Part shown: positions 24,535 through 32,405 of the stretch, piece after piece
How positions within the stretch are numbered: the first letter of the stretch is position 1
Layout: each line of letters begins with the position of its first letter
Source: Sphingomonas sp. So64.6b
Lineage (GTDB): Bacteria > Pseudomonadota > Alphaproteobacteria > Sphingomonadales > Sphingomonadaceae
Reading direction: 5' to 3'
Length of the DNA stretch: 64,000 nucleotides
Assembly: GCF_014171475.1 (NCBI RefSeq)
Contig: NZ_CP048817.1
Span: 4,804,501-4,868,500, forward strand
The notes under the pieces: generated by a model
Seen by the model: the letters and a program-made list of their open reading frames with translations, nothing else
The model's database searches: none
Told to the model about the DNA's origin: nothing
Position numbers and translations under genes: made by a program

Positions 24535-25848
24535 ATGCGCATCACGATGATCGGCTCGGGCTATGTTGGCCTGGTTTCCGGCGCCTGTTTCTCGGATTTC
24601 GGCCATGACGTGATCTGCGTCGACAAGGACGAATCGAAGATCGCCGCGCTCGAGGCCGGCCGGATGCCGATCTTCGAGCCTGGCCTCGACAAGCTGGTCG
24701 CGGCCAATGTCGCGGCGGGACGGTTGAGCTTCACCACCGATTTGAAAAGCGCCGTTGCCGGTGCGGACGCGGTTTTCATTGCGGTTGGCACGCCGTCACG
24801 ACGCGGAGACGGTCATGCCGACCTGTCTTATGTCTTCGCCGCGACACGCGAAATCGCCGAGGCTGTGACCGGTCCGACCGTCGTCGTGACCAAATCGACC
24901 GTGCCGGTCGGCACGGGCGACAAGGTCGAGGAGATTCTCGCCGAGCTCGCGCCGGACATGGATATCGCGGTCGTCTCCAACCCCGAATTCCTGCGTGAAG
25001 GCGCTGCGATCGGAGATTTCAAGCGGCCCGACCGGATCGTTATCGGCACCGAGGACGCGCGCGCGATGCAAGTGATGCGCGATGTCTATCGCCCACTTTA
25101 CCTCAACGAGAGTCCGATCCTGTTCACCGGCCGGCGTACCGCCGAACTGATCAAATATGCCGCGAATGCATTTCTCGCGACCAAGATCACCTTCATCAAC
25201 GAGATCGCCGATCTGTGCGAAGCGGTCGGCGCGAATGTGCAGGACGTGTCGCGCGGCATCGGCCTCGATAACCGGATCGGCTCGAAATTCCTTCACGCCG
25301 GACCGGGTTATGGGGGGTCGTGCTTCCCCAAGGATACGCTCGCGCTGCTCAAGACTGCCGAGGATTATGAAACGCCGGTGCGGATCGTCGAGGCGGTGGT
25401 CCAGGTCAACGATAACCGCAAACGCGCGATGGGCCGAAAGGTGATCCGTGCGCTGGGCGGCGACGGTACGACCGGGGCCAAGGGAAAGACCGTGGCGGTG
25501 CTTGGCCTGACCTTCAAGCCCAACACCGATGATATGCGCGACGCGCCGAGCCTGGCAATCGTGCAGAGCCTGCTCGATGCCGGCGTGACGGTGCGCGGAT
25601 ATGATCCGGAGGGGATGGAGCCGGCCAAGGCGATGATGCCCGACGTCACCTATTGCAACAATGCCTATGAAGCGGCGACCGGCGCGGATGCAGTGGTGAT
25701 CGTGACCGAATGGGATGTGTTCCGGGCGCTCGACCTGAAGCGCCTTGCCGGGGTGATGGCCGCGCCGGTGATGGTCGATCTGCGCAACGTCTATCCACCG
25801 GCCGAGGTGGAGCGCGCTGGCTTCGCCTATAGCTCGATCGGACGCTGA
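24535..25848 (+). CDS. ugd: UDP-glucose 6-dehydrogenase
   Basis: A 437-residue enzyme that oxidises UDP-glucose twice with NAD+ to UDP-glucuronate, a precursor for exopolysaccharide or glycolipids. It begins with the NAD fold MRITMIGSGYVGLVSGACF, has the conserved KSTVPVGTGD (residues 120-129), NPEFLREG, the catalytic Cys263 in GPGYGGSCFPKD, and the C-terminal UDP-binding domain (LGLTFKPNTDDMRDAPS). The start at 24535 is the family N terminus; an in-frame ATG at 24475 would add 20 unrelated residues. Its last 22 bases overlap the convergent P-loop gene. No other polysaccharide gene is adjacent. Confidence 0.94.
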   Translation: MRITMIGSGYVGLVSGACFSDFGHDVICVDKDESKIAALEAGRMPIFEPGLDKLVAANVAAGRLSFTTDLKSAVAGADAVFIAVGTPSRRGDGHADLSYVFAATREIAEAVTGPTVVVTKSTVPVGTGDKVEEILAELAPDMDIAVVSNPEFLREGAAIGDFKRPDRIVIGTEDARAMQVMRDVYRPLYLNESPILFTGRRTAELIKYAANAFLATKITFINEIADLCEAVGANVQDVSRGIGLDNRIGSKFLHAGPGYGGSCFPKDTLALLKTAEDYETPVRIVEAVVQVNDNRKRAMGRKVIRALGGDGTTGAKGKTVAVLGLTFKPNTDDMRDAPSLAIVQSLLDAGVTVRGYDPEGMEPAKAMMPDVTYCNNAYEAATGADAVVIVTEWDVFRALDLKRLAGVMAAPVMVDLRNVYPPAEVERAGFAYSSIGR

Positions 25849-26423
25849 TCCGGGGCGCCGGTCGCATTGCGCGGCGGCGTCAAGATTTTCAGGATATGGC
25901 CGGCACGTTCACTGACGTTCGTCCTGTCGAGGATCGATACGTCATATCCGGCCAGGGGATATGACCAACACAGCCGTTGATATTCCGCCATGGCATCCTC
26001 GTAATCATGACGCCGTTCCCGGTCGTTGATGTAGATTTCCGGCCAGGGCGGCACCAGGAAAACGGTCTTGTGATAGTGCGGCAAGCCGCCCAATCGCGTC
26101 ACGAGCCGCTCACCGGTCAGATATTCCAGCGCCGATGCCGCGTCGATCGCGCTCCGATCGAAAAAGGTCAAACCAGGCCTGGTTTCCGCAGCAGATCGGT
26201 CAGCCAGCGCGAGCTCGATCGCGCGATGGGCGAATGCGACGCCATCCACCCAGGGGAGCGCCGCGCCATCACCGCTCAATTCCTGTGCGACGATCCGCCG
26301 CCCCGGCTCCTCGACGATGGCATGGCCACGCCGCGCCAGCTCGGCGAGCAATGTCGATTTGCCGCCGCCCGAGCATCCGGAGATGATGACGAAACGGTTT
26401 GAATTCAAATCAGGCTCAATCAT
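25827..26423 (-). CDS. P-loop ATPase/kinase of the AAA_28 type
   Basis: A 198-residue soluble P-loop protein. Walker A GCSGGGKST at residues 16-24, followed by ARRGHAIVEEPGRRIV, FFDRSAIDAASALEYL and FLVPPWPEIYINDRERRHDYEDA, is the pattern of the AAA_28 family of small nucleoside/metabolite-kinase-like ATPases. The substrate is unknown. The start at 26423 follows the usual N terminus MIEPDLNSNRFVIISG. The coding sequence overlaps the convergent ugd gene tail to tail by 22 bases. Confidence 0.75.
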   Translation of the reverse strand: MIEPDLNSNRFVIISGCSGGGKSTLLAELARRGHAIVEEPGRRIVAQELSGDGAALPWVDGVAFAHRAIELALADRSAAETRPGLTFFDRSAIDAASALEYLTGERLVTRLGGLPHYHKTVFLVPPWPEIYINDRERRHDYEDAMAEYQRLCWSYPLAGYDVSILDRTNVSERAGHILKILTPPRNATGAPDQRPIEL

Positions 26424-26580
26424 CGGATCTGTCCGTATCCATATCATGTCGAGGTTGCGACACCGTGCCCGGCGACGTAAAAGAACGCGTCGAGAAAGAC
26501 GGGTCGGTATGGTTAGTCCGATCGCATCCGCCCAATGAATTGGCGGTGCTCTGTCCGATGGCTGGCCATCGAGTCCCGCG

Positions 26581-26625
26581 ACCCTTAAGTGCGCCGACGC
26601 GCGGTGCGTCGGCGCACTTAAGGGT
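26581..26625. promoter_or_regulatory. Perfect 20-bp inverted repeat just ahead of the VOC gene
   Basis: ACCCTTAAGTGCGCCGACGC at 26581-26600 is followed after the five bases GCGGT by its exact reverse complement at 26606-26625. Only seven bases separate the repeat from the ATG at 26633, and the only purine-rich candidate ribosome site (AGGG, 26621-26624) lies inside the right arm. As RNA it would be a very stable hairpin hiding that site; as DNA it could be a regulator site or a small mobile-element end. No T run follows, so it is not a standard terminator. Confidence 0.75.
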
Positions 26626-26632
26626 GTGGACC

Positions 26633-27055
26633 ATGCAGCAACAGATTTCCGTCATCACCATCGGCGTCGCCGATCTCGCCCGTTCGCGACATTTCTATGT
26701 CGATGGGTTCGGCTGGGCACCCGTGTTCGAGAATGAAGAGATCATCTTCTACCAGATGAATGGCTTGATGCTCGGTACGTGGCTCCAACCGGCACTCGAG
26801 GCGGATATGAAGCGACCCGGTTTATGCCGGCCGGGAGCGTTCGCGATGGCGCATAACGTACCTCGGCAGCAAGATGTTCAGCCGTTGATCGATCGGTTGG
26901 GTCGGGCGGGTGGAATGATCCTGCGGCGCGGCGATGCGCCCGAACATGGCGGGTTTCGCGGCTATGTCGCGGACCCCGACGAGCATGCCTGGGAGATCGC
27001 ATGGAACCCTGCCTGGTCGATCGACGAACGCGGCATGGTGACGTTCGGGTTATAG
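26633..27055 (+). CDS. VOC-family (glyoxalase/dioxygenase fold) protein
   Basis: A 140-residue single-domain vicinal oxygen chelate protein: the beta-alpha-beta-beta-beta module appears twice, starting ISVITIGVADLARSRHFYVDGFGW and GGFRGYVADPDEHAWEIAW. The DPDEHAWEI segment carries the usual C-terminal metal-ligand Glu. Family members include glyoxalases, fosfomycin/bleomycin resistance proteins and dioxygenases; there is no basis to choose among these. The start at 26633 gives the family N terminus; a longer frame would run through the inverted repeat. It stands alone. Confidence 0.78.
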   Translation: MQQQISVITIGVADLARSRHFYVDGFGWAPVFENEEIIFYQMNGLMLGTWLQPALEADMKRPGLCRPGAFAMAHNVPRQQDVQPLIDRLGRAGGMILRRGDAPEHGGFRGYVADPDEHAWEIAWNPAWSIDERGMVTFGL

Positions 27056-27066
27056 AGTTCGGCGGC

Positions 27067-27777
27067 CTATAGCGCGGCAGCGAGCCAGCCGGGTATGATG
27101 GCGTCGCCAAGCGCTTCGACCCGGCGGTGTTCGACCATCAGCCCGAACTCGGGATAGCAAATTCGTGTCCGCTCGCCGGGCTCGCCGAGCGGGGTGACGA
27201 CCAGGCGACGGTTGACCTTCGACCGGTGGTGCATGCGCGCGGTATTCTCCTGACCGACATAACAACCCTTGGTGAAGCTGACGCCGTTCAGCTCACGCGC
27301 ATTGCATTCGAGCCACAAGGTCTTGTCGCTGCCCAGTTCGGCCTGTCCCTCGGTCACGCCAAGCGACAGGCGATGCGCGTGCCAGCCGCTTGCTGGTGCG
27401 GCTGGCGGTGCGAGCCAGCGATGGCCGAGCTCGGCGAGGCGCGGGTCAGGCACGCCTGAACGGGTGTTGCGCGACCAATGGACCGCCAGGCTATCGTCGC
27501 GTGTGATCGTGATCGCCCGGCGCAGGCGATAGAGTGACAGCCGTCGGGCAAGCGCATCGGCCTGATCCGCTTCGCAGTCGATCAACAGGTCGTCGCCATC
27601 CGCCCAGAGCAGAAAATCGAACAGCGCCTTGCCCTGCGCGGTGAGCAGGCCCGACCAGGCCGGCAATGGCCCCATCGTGTCCGCGCTGACAAGCCCCTGC
27701 AGGAAACTGCGAACATCCTCGCCGGCGATACGGATCAGCGCACGGTCGTCCAGCATCGTCGGGGTGGTTTCGCTCAT
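27067..27777 (-). CDS. ygfZ: YgfZ/GcvT-like folate-binding protein
   Basis: A 236-residue protein of the CAF17/YgfZ family, which uses tetrahydrofolate to help assemble or repair certain Fe-S enzymes such as MiaB. The diagnostic motif KGCYVGQENTARMHHR (near residue 175) with its essential cysteine is intact, and the N-terminal GcvT-like fold (IRIAGEDVRSFLQGLVSADT) is clear. The start at 27777 gives MSETTPTMLDDRALIRIAG. Divergent from the dihydroorotase gene 73 bases away. Confidence 0.88.
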   Translation of the reverse strand: MSETTPTMLDDRALIRIAGEDVRSFLQGLVSADTMGPLPAWSGLLTAQGKALFDFLLWADGDDLLIDCEADQADALARRLSLYRLRRAITITRDDSLAVHWSRNTRSGVPDPRLAELGHRWLAPPAAPASGWHAHRLSLGVTEGQAELGSDKTLWLECNARELNGVSFTKGCYVGQENTARMHHRSKVNRRLVVTPLGEPGERTRICYPEFGLMVEHRRVEALGDAIIPGWLAAAL

Positions 27778-27802
27778 GATGAACAGGTAGGGGTGCGGTG
27801 AT

Positions 27803-27844
27803 CCCAGTGAAAGGGGCCCAGCGACAGGGGCCCAGCGAAAGAGG
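27803..27844. repeat. Three imperfect 14-base tandem units ahead of the dihydroorotase gene
   Basis: Three successive 14-base units begin with CCCAGYGAMA and end GGGG or GAGG, at 27803-27816, 27817-27830 and 27831-27844; the last two differ at two or three positions. The final unit supplies GAAAGAGG, the likely ribosome-binding site six bases from the ATG at 27851. The array sits in the divergent promoter region shared with ygfZ. Confidence 0.65.
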
Positions 27845-27850
27845 CGGATA

Positions 27851-29188
27851 ATGGCCAAGTTCGACCTGATGCTGACCAATGGCACCGTTCATTTGCCCGC
27901 CGGACCGGTACAGGCGAGCATAGGCGTGCGCGACGGCAAGATCGTCGAGCTCGGCGCGCCTGATCGACCGGATGGCGACGCGGGCGAGACGATCGATTGT
28001 ACCGGCCTCGATATCCTGCCCGGGGTGATCGACACCCAGGTCCATTTCCGCGAACCCGGGCTGGTTCATAAGGAAGATCTGGAAAGCGGCAGCCGCGCGG
28101 CGGTGCTCGGCGGCGTCACCGCGGTGTTCGAGATGCCCAACACCAAACCCAATACCGACAGCGCCGAGGCGATCGAAGACAAGCTGACGCGCGCGCATCA
28201 CCGCATGTGGTGCGATCACGCTTTCTACGTCGGCGCGACCAATCATAATGCGGCGAGCCTCGCCGAGCTGGAGCGCATGCCGGGTACGGCGGGCGTGAAG
28301 ATCTTCATGGGCGCATCGACCGGCGATCTGCTGGTGGCGGAGGATTCTTCACTCGCCGAGGTGCTGGCATCGGGGCATCGCCGGGTCGCGATCCATGCCG
28401 AAGACGAAGCGCGGATGAATGCCCGCGTGAACGAGCGGGTGGCGGGCGATGCGTCGTCGCATCCCGTGTGGCGCGATGACGAAAGCGCCCTGCTTGCCAC
28501 GCGGCGCATCCTGAACCTCGCGCGCGCGGCACGGCGACGTATCCATGTGTTGCATGTAACCACGCCGGCGGAACTGGAACTGCTCGGCCAGAACAAGGAT
28601 ATCGCGAGTTGCGAGGTGACGCCGCAGCATCTGACTCTGGCGGGCGAAGAAGCCTATCCCCGGCTCGGCACCTGGGCACAGATGAACCCGCCGATCCGCT
28701 CCGGCGTGCATCGCGACGGACTGTGGCACTGGCTCAACCAGGGCGTGCCCGACATTCTCGGTTCCGATCATGCGCCGCATACGCGTGAGGAAAAGGCCAA
28801 GCCCTATCCCGACAGCCCCAGCGGCATGCCCGGCGTCCAGACGATGCTGGCGTTGATGCTCGATCATGTCGCGCATGGCCGCACGACGTTACAGCGGGTG
28901 ATCGATCTCACCAGCGCCGGACCGCAGCGTGTCTTCAATATCATTGGCAAGGGCCGGATCGCCGCCGGCTATGACGCGGATTTCTCGATCGTCGACCTGA
29001 AGGCGCGCTGGACGATCACCGACGATTGGCTTGCGTCACGATGCGGCTGGTCGCCCTTCACGGGCATGGAATTGACTGGCCGGCCGATCGGCACGATCGT
29101 GCGCGGCCGCCGGGCGATGTGGGACGGCGCGCTGGCCGCAGCGGCGATCGGCGAGCCGATCCGGTTCGAGGCGGTCGAGTTCGGATAG
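27851..29188 (+). CDS. pyrC: Dihydroorotase
   Basis: A 445-residue amidohydrolase that closes carbamoyl-aspartate to dihydroorotate in pyrimidine synthesis. Family blocks are LPGVIDTQVHFREPGLVHKEDL (residues ~57-77), AVFEMPNTKPNT, the lysine in GVKIFMGASTGDL that is usually carboxylated to bridge two metals, AIHAEDEARM, LHVTTPAEL and the catalytic Asp in GSDHAPHTREEK. The first His of the usual H-x-H is Gln63 here (QVH), so the metal site differs from E. coli-type enzymes. Allantoinase is the main alternative; the MPNTKP and VTPQHL blocks favour dihydroorotase. Confidence 0.85.
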   Translation: MAKFDLMLTNGTVHLPAGPVQASIGVRDGKIVELGAPDRPDGDAGETIDCTGLDILPGVIDTQVHFREPGLVHKEDLESGSRAAVLGGVTAVFEMPNTKPNTDSAEAIEDKLTRAHHRMWCDHAFYVGATNHNAASLAELERMPGTAGVKIFMGASTGDLLVAEDSSLAEVLASGHRRVAIHAEDEARMNARVNERVAGDASSHPVWRDDESALLATRRILNLARAARRRIHVLHVTTPAELELLGQNKDIASCEVTPQHLTLAGEEAYPRLGTWAQMNPPIRSGVHRDGLWHWLNQGVPDILGSDHAPHTREEKAKPYPDSPSGMPGVQTMLALMLDHVAHGRTTLQRVIDLTSAGPQRVFNIIGKGRIAAGYDADFSIVDLKARWTITDDWLASRCGWSPFTGMELTGRPIGTIVRGRRAMWDGALAAAAIGEPIRFEAVEFG

Positions 29189-29719
29189 ATGGGCGAGGCA
29201 TTATGGGGGAGCAGGCTTTCACCGGCCGATCTTCCTGATCCAGCGCATTTCGCTACATTTTCGCCCTTCATCCGGGGCGTCTTCAGCCAGTGGCACGCGA
29301 CTCCCTTTACGGTCGGAGAGCACCGGTTTGTGACCGCGGAGCAATGGATGATGTTCGCCAAGGCAATATTGTTCGACGACGTACAACGCGCGAAAGCGAT
29401 AATGGCGACCGTCGATCCAGCACAGCAGAAACGGTACGGCCAATTGGTCGAAGGGTTTCGGCAGGATGTCTGGGACGAATGGAAAATTGCTATCGTCTAC
29501 ACCGGCAATCTCGAGAAATTCCGGCAGAACCTCGGTGCCGGGCGTCAACTCAAAGCTACTGCTTCCGCCATGCTTGTTGAAGCAAATGCCCGAGATTGGA
29601 TTTGGGGCGCCGGATTGGGGATGGACGACCCAGCGGTGCGCAATCCCGCCGAGTGGCGCGGGGCGAATTTACTTGGGCGTATTCTCACCAAGGTTCGAGC
29701 CGACGTCGACGAAACCTGA
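29189..29719 (+). CDS. NADAR-domain protein
   Basis: A 176-residue protein of the NADAR family (DUF1768, YbiA-like N-glycosidases). Conserved pieces are FSQWHATPFTV, the EQWMMFAKAILF helix, YGQLVEGFRQDVWDEWK, the FRQNLGAGRQLKATASAMLVEA segment and DWIWGAGLGM...NLLGRILTKVR. Members remove ribose from riboflavin intermediates or act on ADP-ribose/NAD derivatives, sometimes in defence systems. It starts immediately after the dihydroorotase stop, so it may be cotranslated. Its codons look less GC-rich than those of the pyrC gene, which suggests a later arrival. Confidence 0.85.
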   Translation: MGEALWGSRLSPADLPDPAHFATFSPFIRGVFSQWHATPFTVGEHRFVTAEQWMMFAKAILFDDVQRAKAIMATVDPAQQKRYGQLVEGFRQDVWDEWKIAIVYTGNLEKFRQNLGAGRQLKATASAMLVEANARDWIWGAGLGMDDPAVRNPAEWRGANLLGRILTKVRADVDET

Positions 29720-29769
29720 GCGCCGCTCAGGGCACGCAAACCCCTCGCTACGCCTTCTCCGACCCGGCT

Positions 29770-29931
29770 TTATTTCTTCTCGGTGAAGCGCTTCACCTTG
29801 ACCGGCAGGTCCTTGCCCTTGGTGCGCCGCGACGGGATTTGCACCGGGTTCTTCTTTTTCCACTCGGCCCAGGTCATCGGGCCTTCGGGTGTGTCGATGA
29901 TAGTGTCGTCGATCGAATCGGTCATGGTCAT
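29770..29931 (-). CDS. Small basic hypothetical protein
   Basis: A 53-residue protein with an acidic start (MTMTDSIDDTIIDTPEGPM), the segment TWAEWKKKNPVQIPSRR and a lysine-rich end. Its ATG overlaps the stop of the DoxX gene by ATGA, and GGAAAGG lies five bases upstream, so it is genuinely placed in that operon. I do not recognise a domain; the tail suggests nucleic-acid or membrane-surface contact, but no function is assigned. Confidence 0.6.
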   Translation of the reverse strand: MTMTDSIDDTIIDTPEGPMTWAEWKKKNPVQIPSRRTKGKDLPVKVKRFTEKK

Positions 29932-30398
29932 ACCCTTTCCGGATAAGCGCGCTGCCGGAACGGCCAGTCGATCACCCGGCCGGCGAACAGTGCCCACCAG
30001 ATGATTACCGGCTGAAACGCAAGACGCGGGATATGGTACCATAAGCCGAGCGTCTTGCCGCCGATCTCGACGCTGTCGATCGCATGTTTGATATTGGCGG
30101 GGTACACGCACACCGCATAGGCGGCGAGCATCATGCCCGCGATCCAGCGCAGCTTCGCGGTCAGCAAGGCGAGCGCGCCGGCGATCTCGCATATCCCGGT
30201 GAGCAGGATCATCTCTTGCGGAAACGGAACCCAGTCCGGGGTGATCGCCAGGAACGCCTGGGGCGATCGCAGATGCGCGATGCCGGCGATCAGATATGCG
30301 GCGGCCAGCAGCCAGCGAAGAGCCGTTCGAGCGCGTTCAGCACCCTGCGACAGAGAAGGCCTGATGTCGGAGAAGACCGCTCTTACAGCGGGAACCAC
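29928..30398 (-). CDS. DoxX-family inner-membrane protein
   Basis: A protein of about 156 residues with four hydrophobic helices typical of DoxX (RTALRWLLAAAYLIAGIAHL, ILLTGICEIAGALALL, AGMMLAAYAVCVYPANI, FQPVIIWWALFAG). The GICEIAGALAL helix and the YPANIKHA segment are typical. The start is uncertain: no ATG lies in a good place, and GTG codons at 30398 or 30449 both overlap the upstream eipA-like gene. Family members work in redox or thiosulfate metabolism in some organisms, but most have no known role. Confidence 0.75.
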   Translation of the reverse strand: MVPAVRAVFSDIRPSLSQGAERARTALRWLLAAAYLIAGIAHLRSPQAFLAITPDWVPFPQEMILLTGICEIAGALALLTAKLRWIAGMMLAAYAVCVYPANIKHAIDSVEIGGKTLGLWYHIPRLAFQPVIIWWALFAGRVIDWPFRQRAYPERV

Positions 30399-31225
30399 TT
30401 CGATTTGTGGCTGAATTTCATATAGCCGACATTGACGCCCTGGCGCCACCCGACGCCCAGACGGATCGGGATGACGACGATATTGCCGCGCCGCAGATAG
30501 GTCGCGGCAAGACCACCGACGAAGTAGAGCCGACCCTCGCCTGCGGGGAAGCGCTTGTAGAGATCTTCCGAGTCATGGAGATTGTAGACCAGCGCGAAGA
30601 CCTTGTTGCCGTCGCCGCCCAGATCGAAGCCGATCGACGGTCCGGTCCAATAGACTTTTTGCTGCCCCTCGACCTTATGGAAGAGCTCGCCCTTGCCATA
30701 GCGCAGGCCGACGACGATCGCGCCGGATGCTTCGCTGCCGGCGATATAAGCGTTGGGTTCGCCCTGTTCCTTGAGCAGCTTTTCGAGCATCCCGGCGAGA
30801 CCCGCGGAGCCCTTGCCGAAGGTGTGCTCGGCGGCGACCAGCAATTCTTCACGCTTGAAAGTAGTGGCAGTTGCAACCTCCGCTTCGGCGCTCGCCCGAT
30901 TGGCGTCCTGTGCCGGATCCGCGGAGCGGGGCATGTCGGACTGCGGCATGTCGGATTGCTGCGCATTATACTGGGGCGCGCTGTTCTGGGGCGAACTATA
31001 CTGCGCCTGAGGATTGGCCGAATTTGGATCGGCGGGCGGGGTATATTCCGGATAGGCTGGCGCCTGGTCGAGCGGGACCGGCGCGTCCTGCGGTTGCGCG
31101 GACGGGCGGGACAAATCGGAATCGATCGCCTGATTGGGATCAATCGTGCGGACCTGCGCGAATCCCGCAGGCCCGGTACCCAGCATCAGCGTCGCTGCAA
31201 TGATCGTCGAAATAAACTTGCGCAT
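30383..31225 (-). CDS. EipA-like (DUF1134) envelope protein
   Basis: A 280-residue exported protein: signal peptide MRKFISTIIAATLMLGTGPAGFAQ, a long Pro/Gln/Ser/Asp-rich low-complexity region (about 30-120, with the repeat SDMPQSDMPRS), then the DUF1134 domain (about 120-280: GLAGMLEKLLKEQGEPNAYI, GLRYGKGELFHK, VYWTGPSIGFDLGGDGNK, YLRRGNIVVIPIRLGVGWR). This domain is the EipA envelope-integrity protein of Brucella and other alphaproteobacteria, a periplasmic beta-barrel. The start at 31225 places the signal peptide correctly. Confidence 0.85.
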   Translation of the reverse strand: MRKFISTIIAATLMLGTGPAGFAQVRTIDPNQAIDSDLSRPSAQPQDAPVPLDQAPAYPEYTPPADPNSANPQAQYSSPQNSAPQYNAQQSDMPQSDMPRSADPAQDANRASAEAEVATATTFKREELLVAAEHTFGKGSAGLAGMLEKLLKEQGEPNAYIAGSEASGAIVVGLRYGKGELFHKVEGQQKVYWTGPSIGFDLGGDGNKVFALVYNLHDSEDLYKRFPAGEGRLYFVGGLAATYLRRGNIVVIPIRLGVGWRQGVNVGYMKFSHKSKWFPL

Positions 31226-31424
31226 GGTATCCACTCCCCCGACGCGCCCAATTACAAAGCCTAGCGCGTGTCCTGATTGACCCGCAATGAACGCAGCGGT
31301 GACATGAGTCGAATTCGCGCCCAATGGCGGAACTGCGACAATTTGATGCGCAACCATCTAACTTTCATCGCGCTGTTGATCGCCGGGCAGGCCCTCGCTA
31401 TAGCCGCCGCTTGCCGCCGGGTCC

Positions 31425-31517
31425 GGAGACGTGGGTGAGTGGCTGAAACCAGCGGTTTGCTAAACCGCCGTACCGGGTTTACTGGTACCGAGGGTTCGAA
31501 TCCCTCCGTCTCCGCCA
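31425..31517 (+). tRNA. tRNA-Ser (anticodon GCT)
   Basis: A 93-base tRNA with a long variable arm. Acceptor GGAGACG pairs with CGTCTCC, then G and encoded CCA. The anticodon arm GCGGT-TTGCTAA-ACCGC carries GCT (reads AGC), the variable arm is GTACCGGGTTTACTGGTAC, and the T arm contains GGTTCGAATCC. It marks the border between core genes to the left and accessory catabolic genes to the right. Confidence 0.95.
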
Positions 31518-31736
31518 AAACCTGTTGAAATCATTGGATTTTTTCTGGTTTTGTTTTGTCCGTCCCGGTCTCCGTCCGGGTTTCTGATACGGATTTCCGC
31601 GAACTGCGGCGACCAGCCGTGAACAGACTGCGACGGAACGAGCAGGGCTAGATCGGCGGGGCGGCTTCGCGGGTAGTCATCGGAGATCTTCGGATAAGGT
31701 TGGGTTGCGACATCCACCTTGAACGAGGACGCGCCA

Positions 31737-32312
31737 ATGACCAACCACACGATGGACCTGCAGGCGCTTGTGGGAAAGAGCCCGGACCGATTCCCTGCGC
31801 GACATGATCGGCTTTGCCACGCAGCGGCTGATGGAGCTGGAAGTGGGCAGCCTGACCGGCGCTGCTTATGGTGAGAAGGACGTCGAGCGCCTCGCCCAGC
31901 GCAATGGCTACCGCGATCGCGACTGGGAGACCCGGGCGGGCACGGTTGAACTGCGCATCCCCAAGTTGCGCAAGGGCAGCTTACTTCCCCGGCTTTCCTC
32001 GAGCCCCGCCGGCTGGCCGAGAAGGCGCTGACCGCGGTCGTGCAGGAGGCCTATATCCATGGCATCTCGACCCGGTCGGCCGATGATCTGGTCAATGCGA
32101 TGAGGATGAGCGGCATCTCCAAGAGCCAGGTGAGCCGGCTCCGCGAGGAGATCGAGTGCGCGTGAAGGCGTCCTCGATCGGTCGATCGAAGGCGACTGGC
32201 CGTATGTCTGGATCAACGCCACCTACCTCAGGGTGCGCCAGGCCGGCCGCATCGTCTCGGTCGCGGTGACCATCGCGGTCGGCGTCAACAGCGACGGCAG
32301 GCGGGAGGTGCT
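31737..32312 (+). pseudogene. Decayed IS256-family transposase
   Basis: Pieces of an IS256-type transposase appear in successive frames: [15 protein letters not shown] from 31737, then [31 protein letters not shown]...[16 protein letters not shown] (31787-31980), YFPGFLEP...[18 protein letters not shown], and DWPYVWINATYLRVRQAGRIVSVAVTIAVGVNSDGR to about 32310. At least three frame breaks are visible (near 31782, 31981 and 32158) and the sequence stops where the catalytic core should continue, so no active enzyme can be made. About the first 45 percent of the gene remains. Inverted terminal repeats were not found. Confidence 0.85.
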
Positions 32313-32405
32313 CGATGATTGGATCAGGATGATTCACACCCGATCCAACCCCTTAAATGCCGGGACTGAACATCTGGACTGGCAGTCCCACGCCACAAAG
32401 TGAAA

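Noticed and set aside
25827..26423. P-loop gene as a toxin or defence ATPase
   Set aside because: No antitoxin or partner gene nearby; the small AAA_28 fold fits a metabolic kinase better.
29189..29719. NADAR gene as part of a defence system
   Set aside because: NADAR proteins occur in anti-phage systems, but no nuclease, TIR, PARP-like or other defence gene is adjacent; it follows dihydroorotase directly.
31518..31736. Integrase or attachment-site remnant next to tRNA-Ser
   Set aside because: No integrase-like translation and no second copy of the tRNA 3' end was noticed inside the window.
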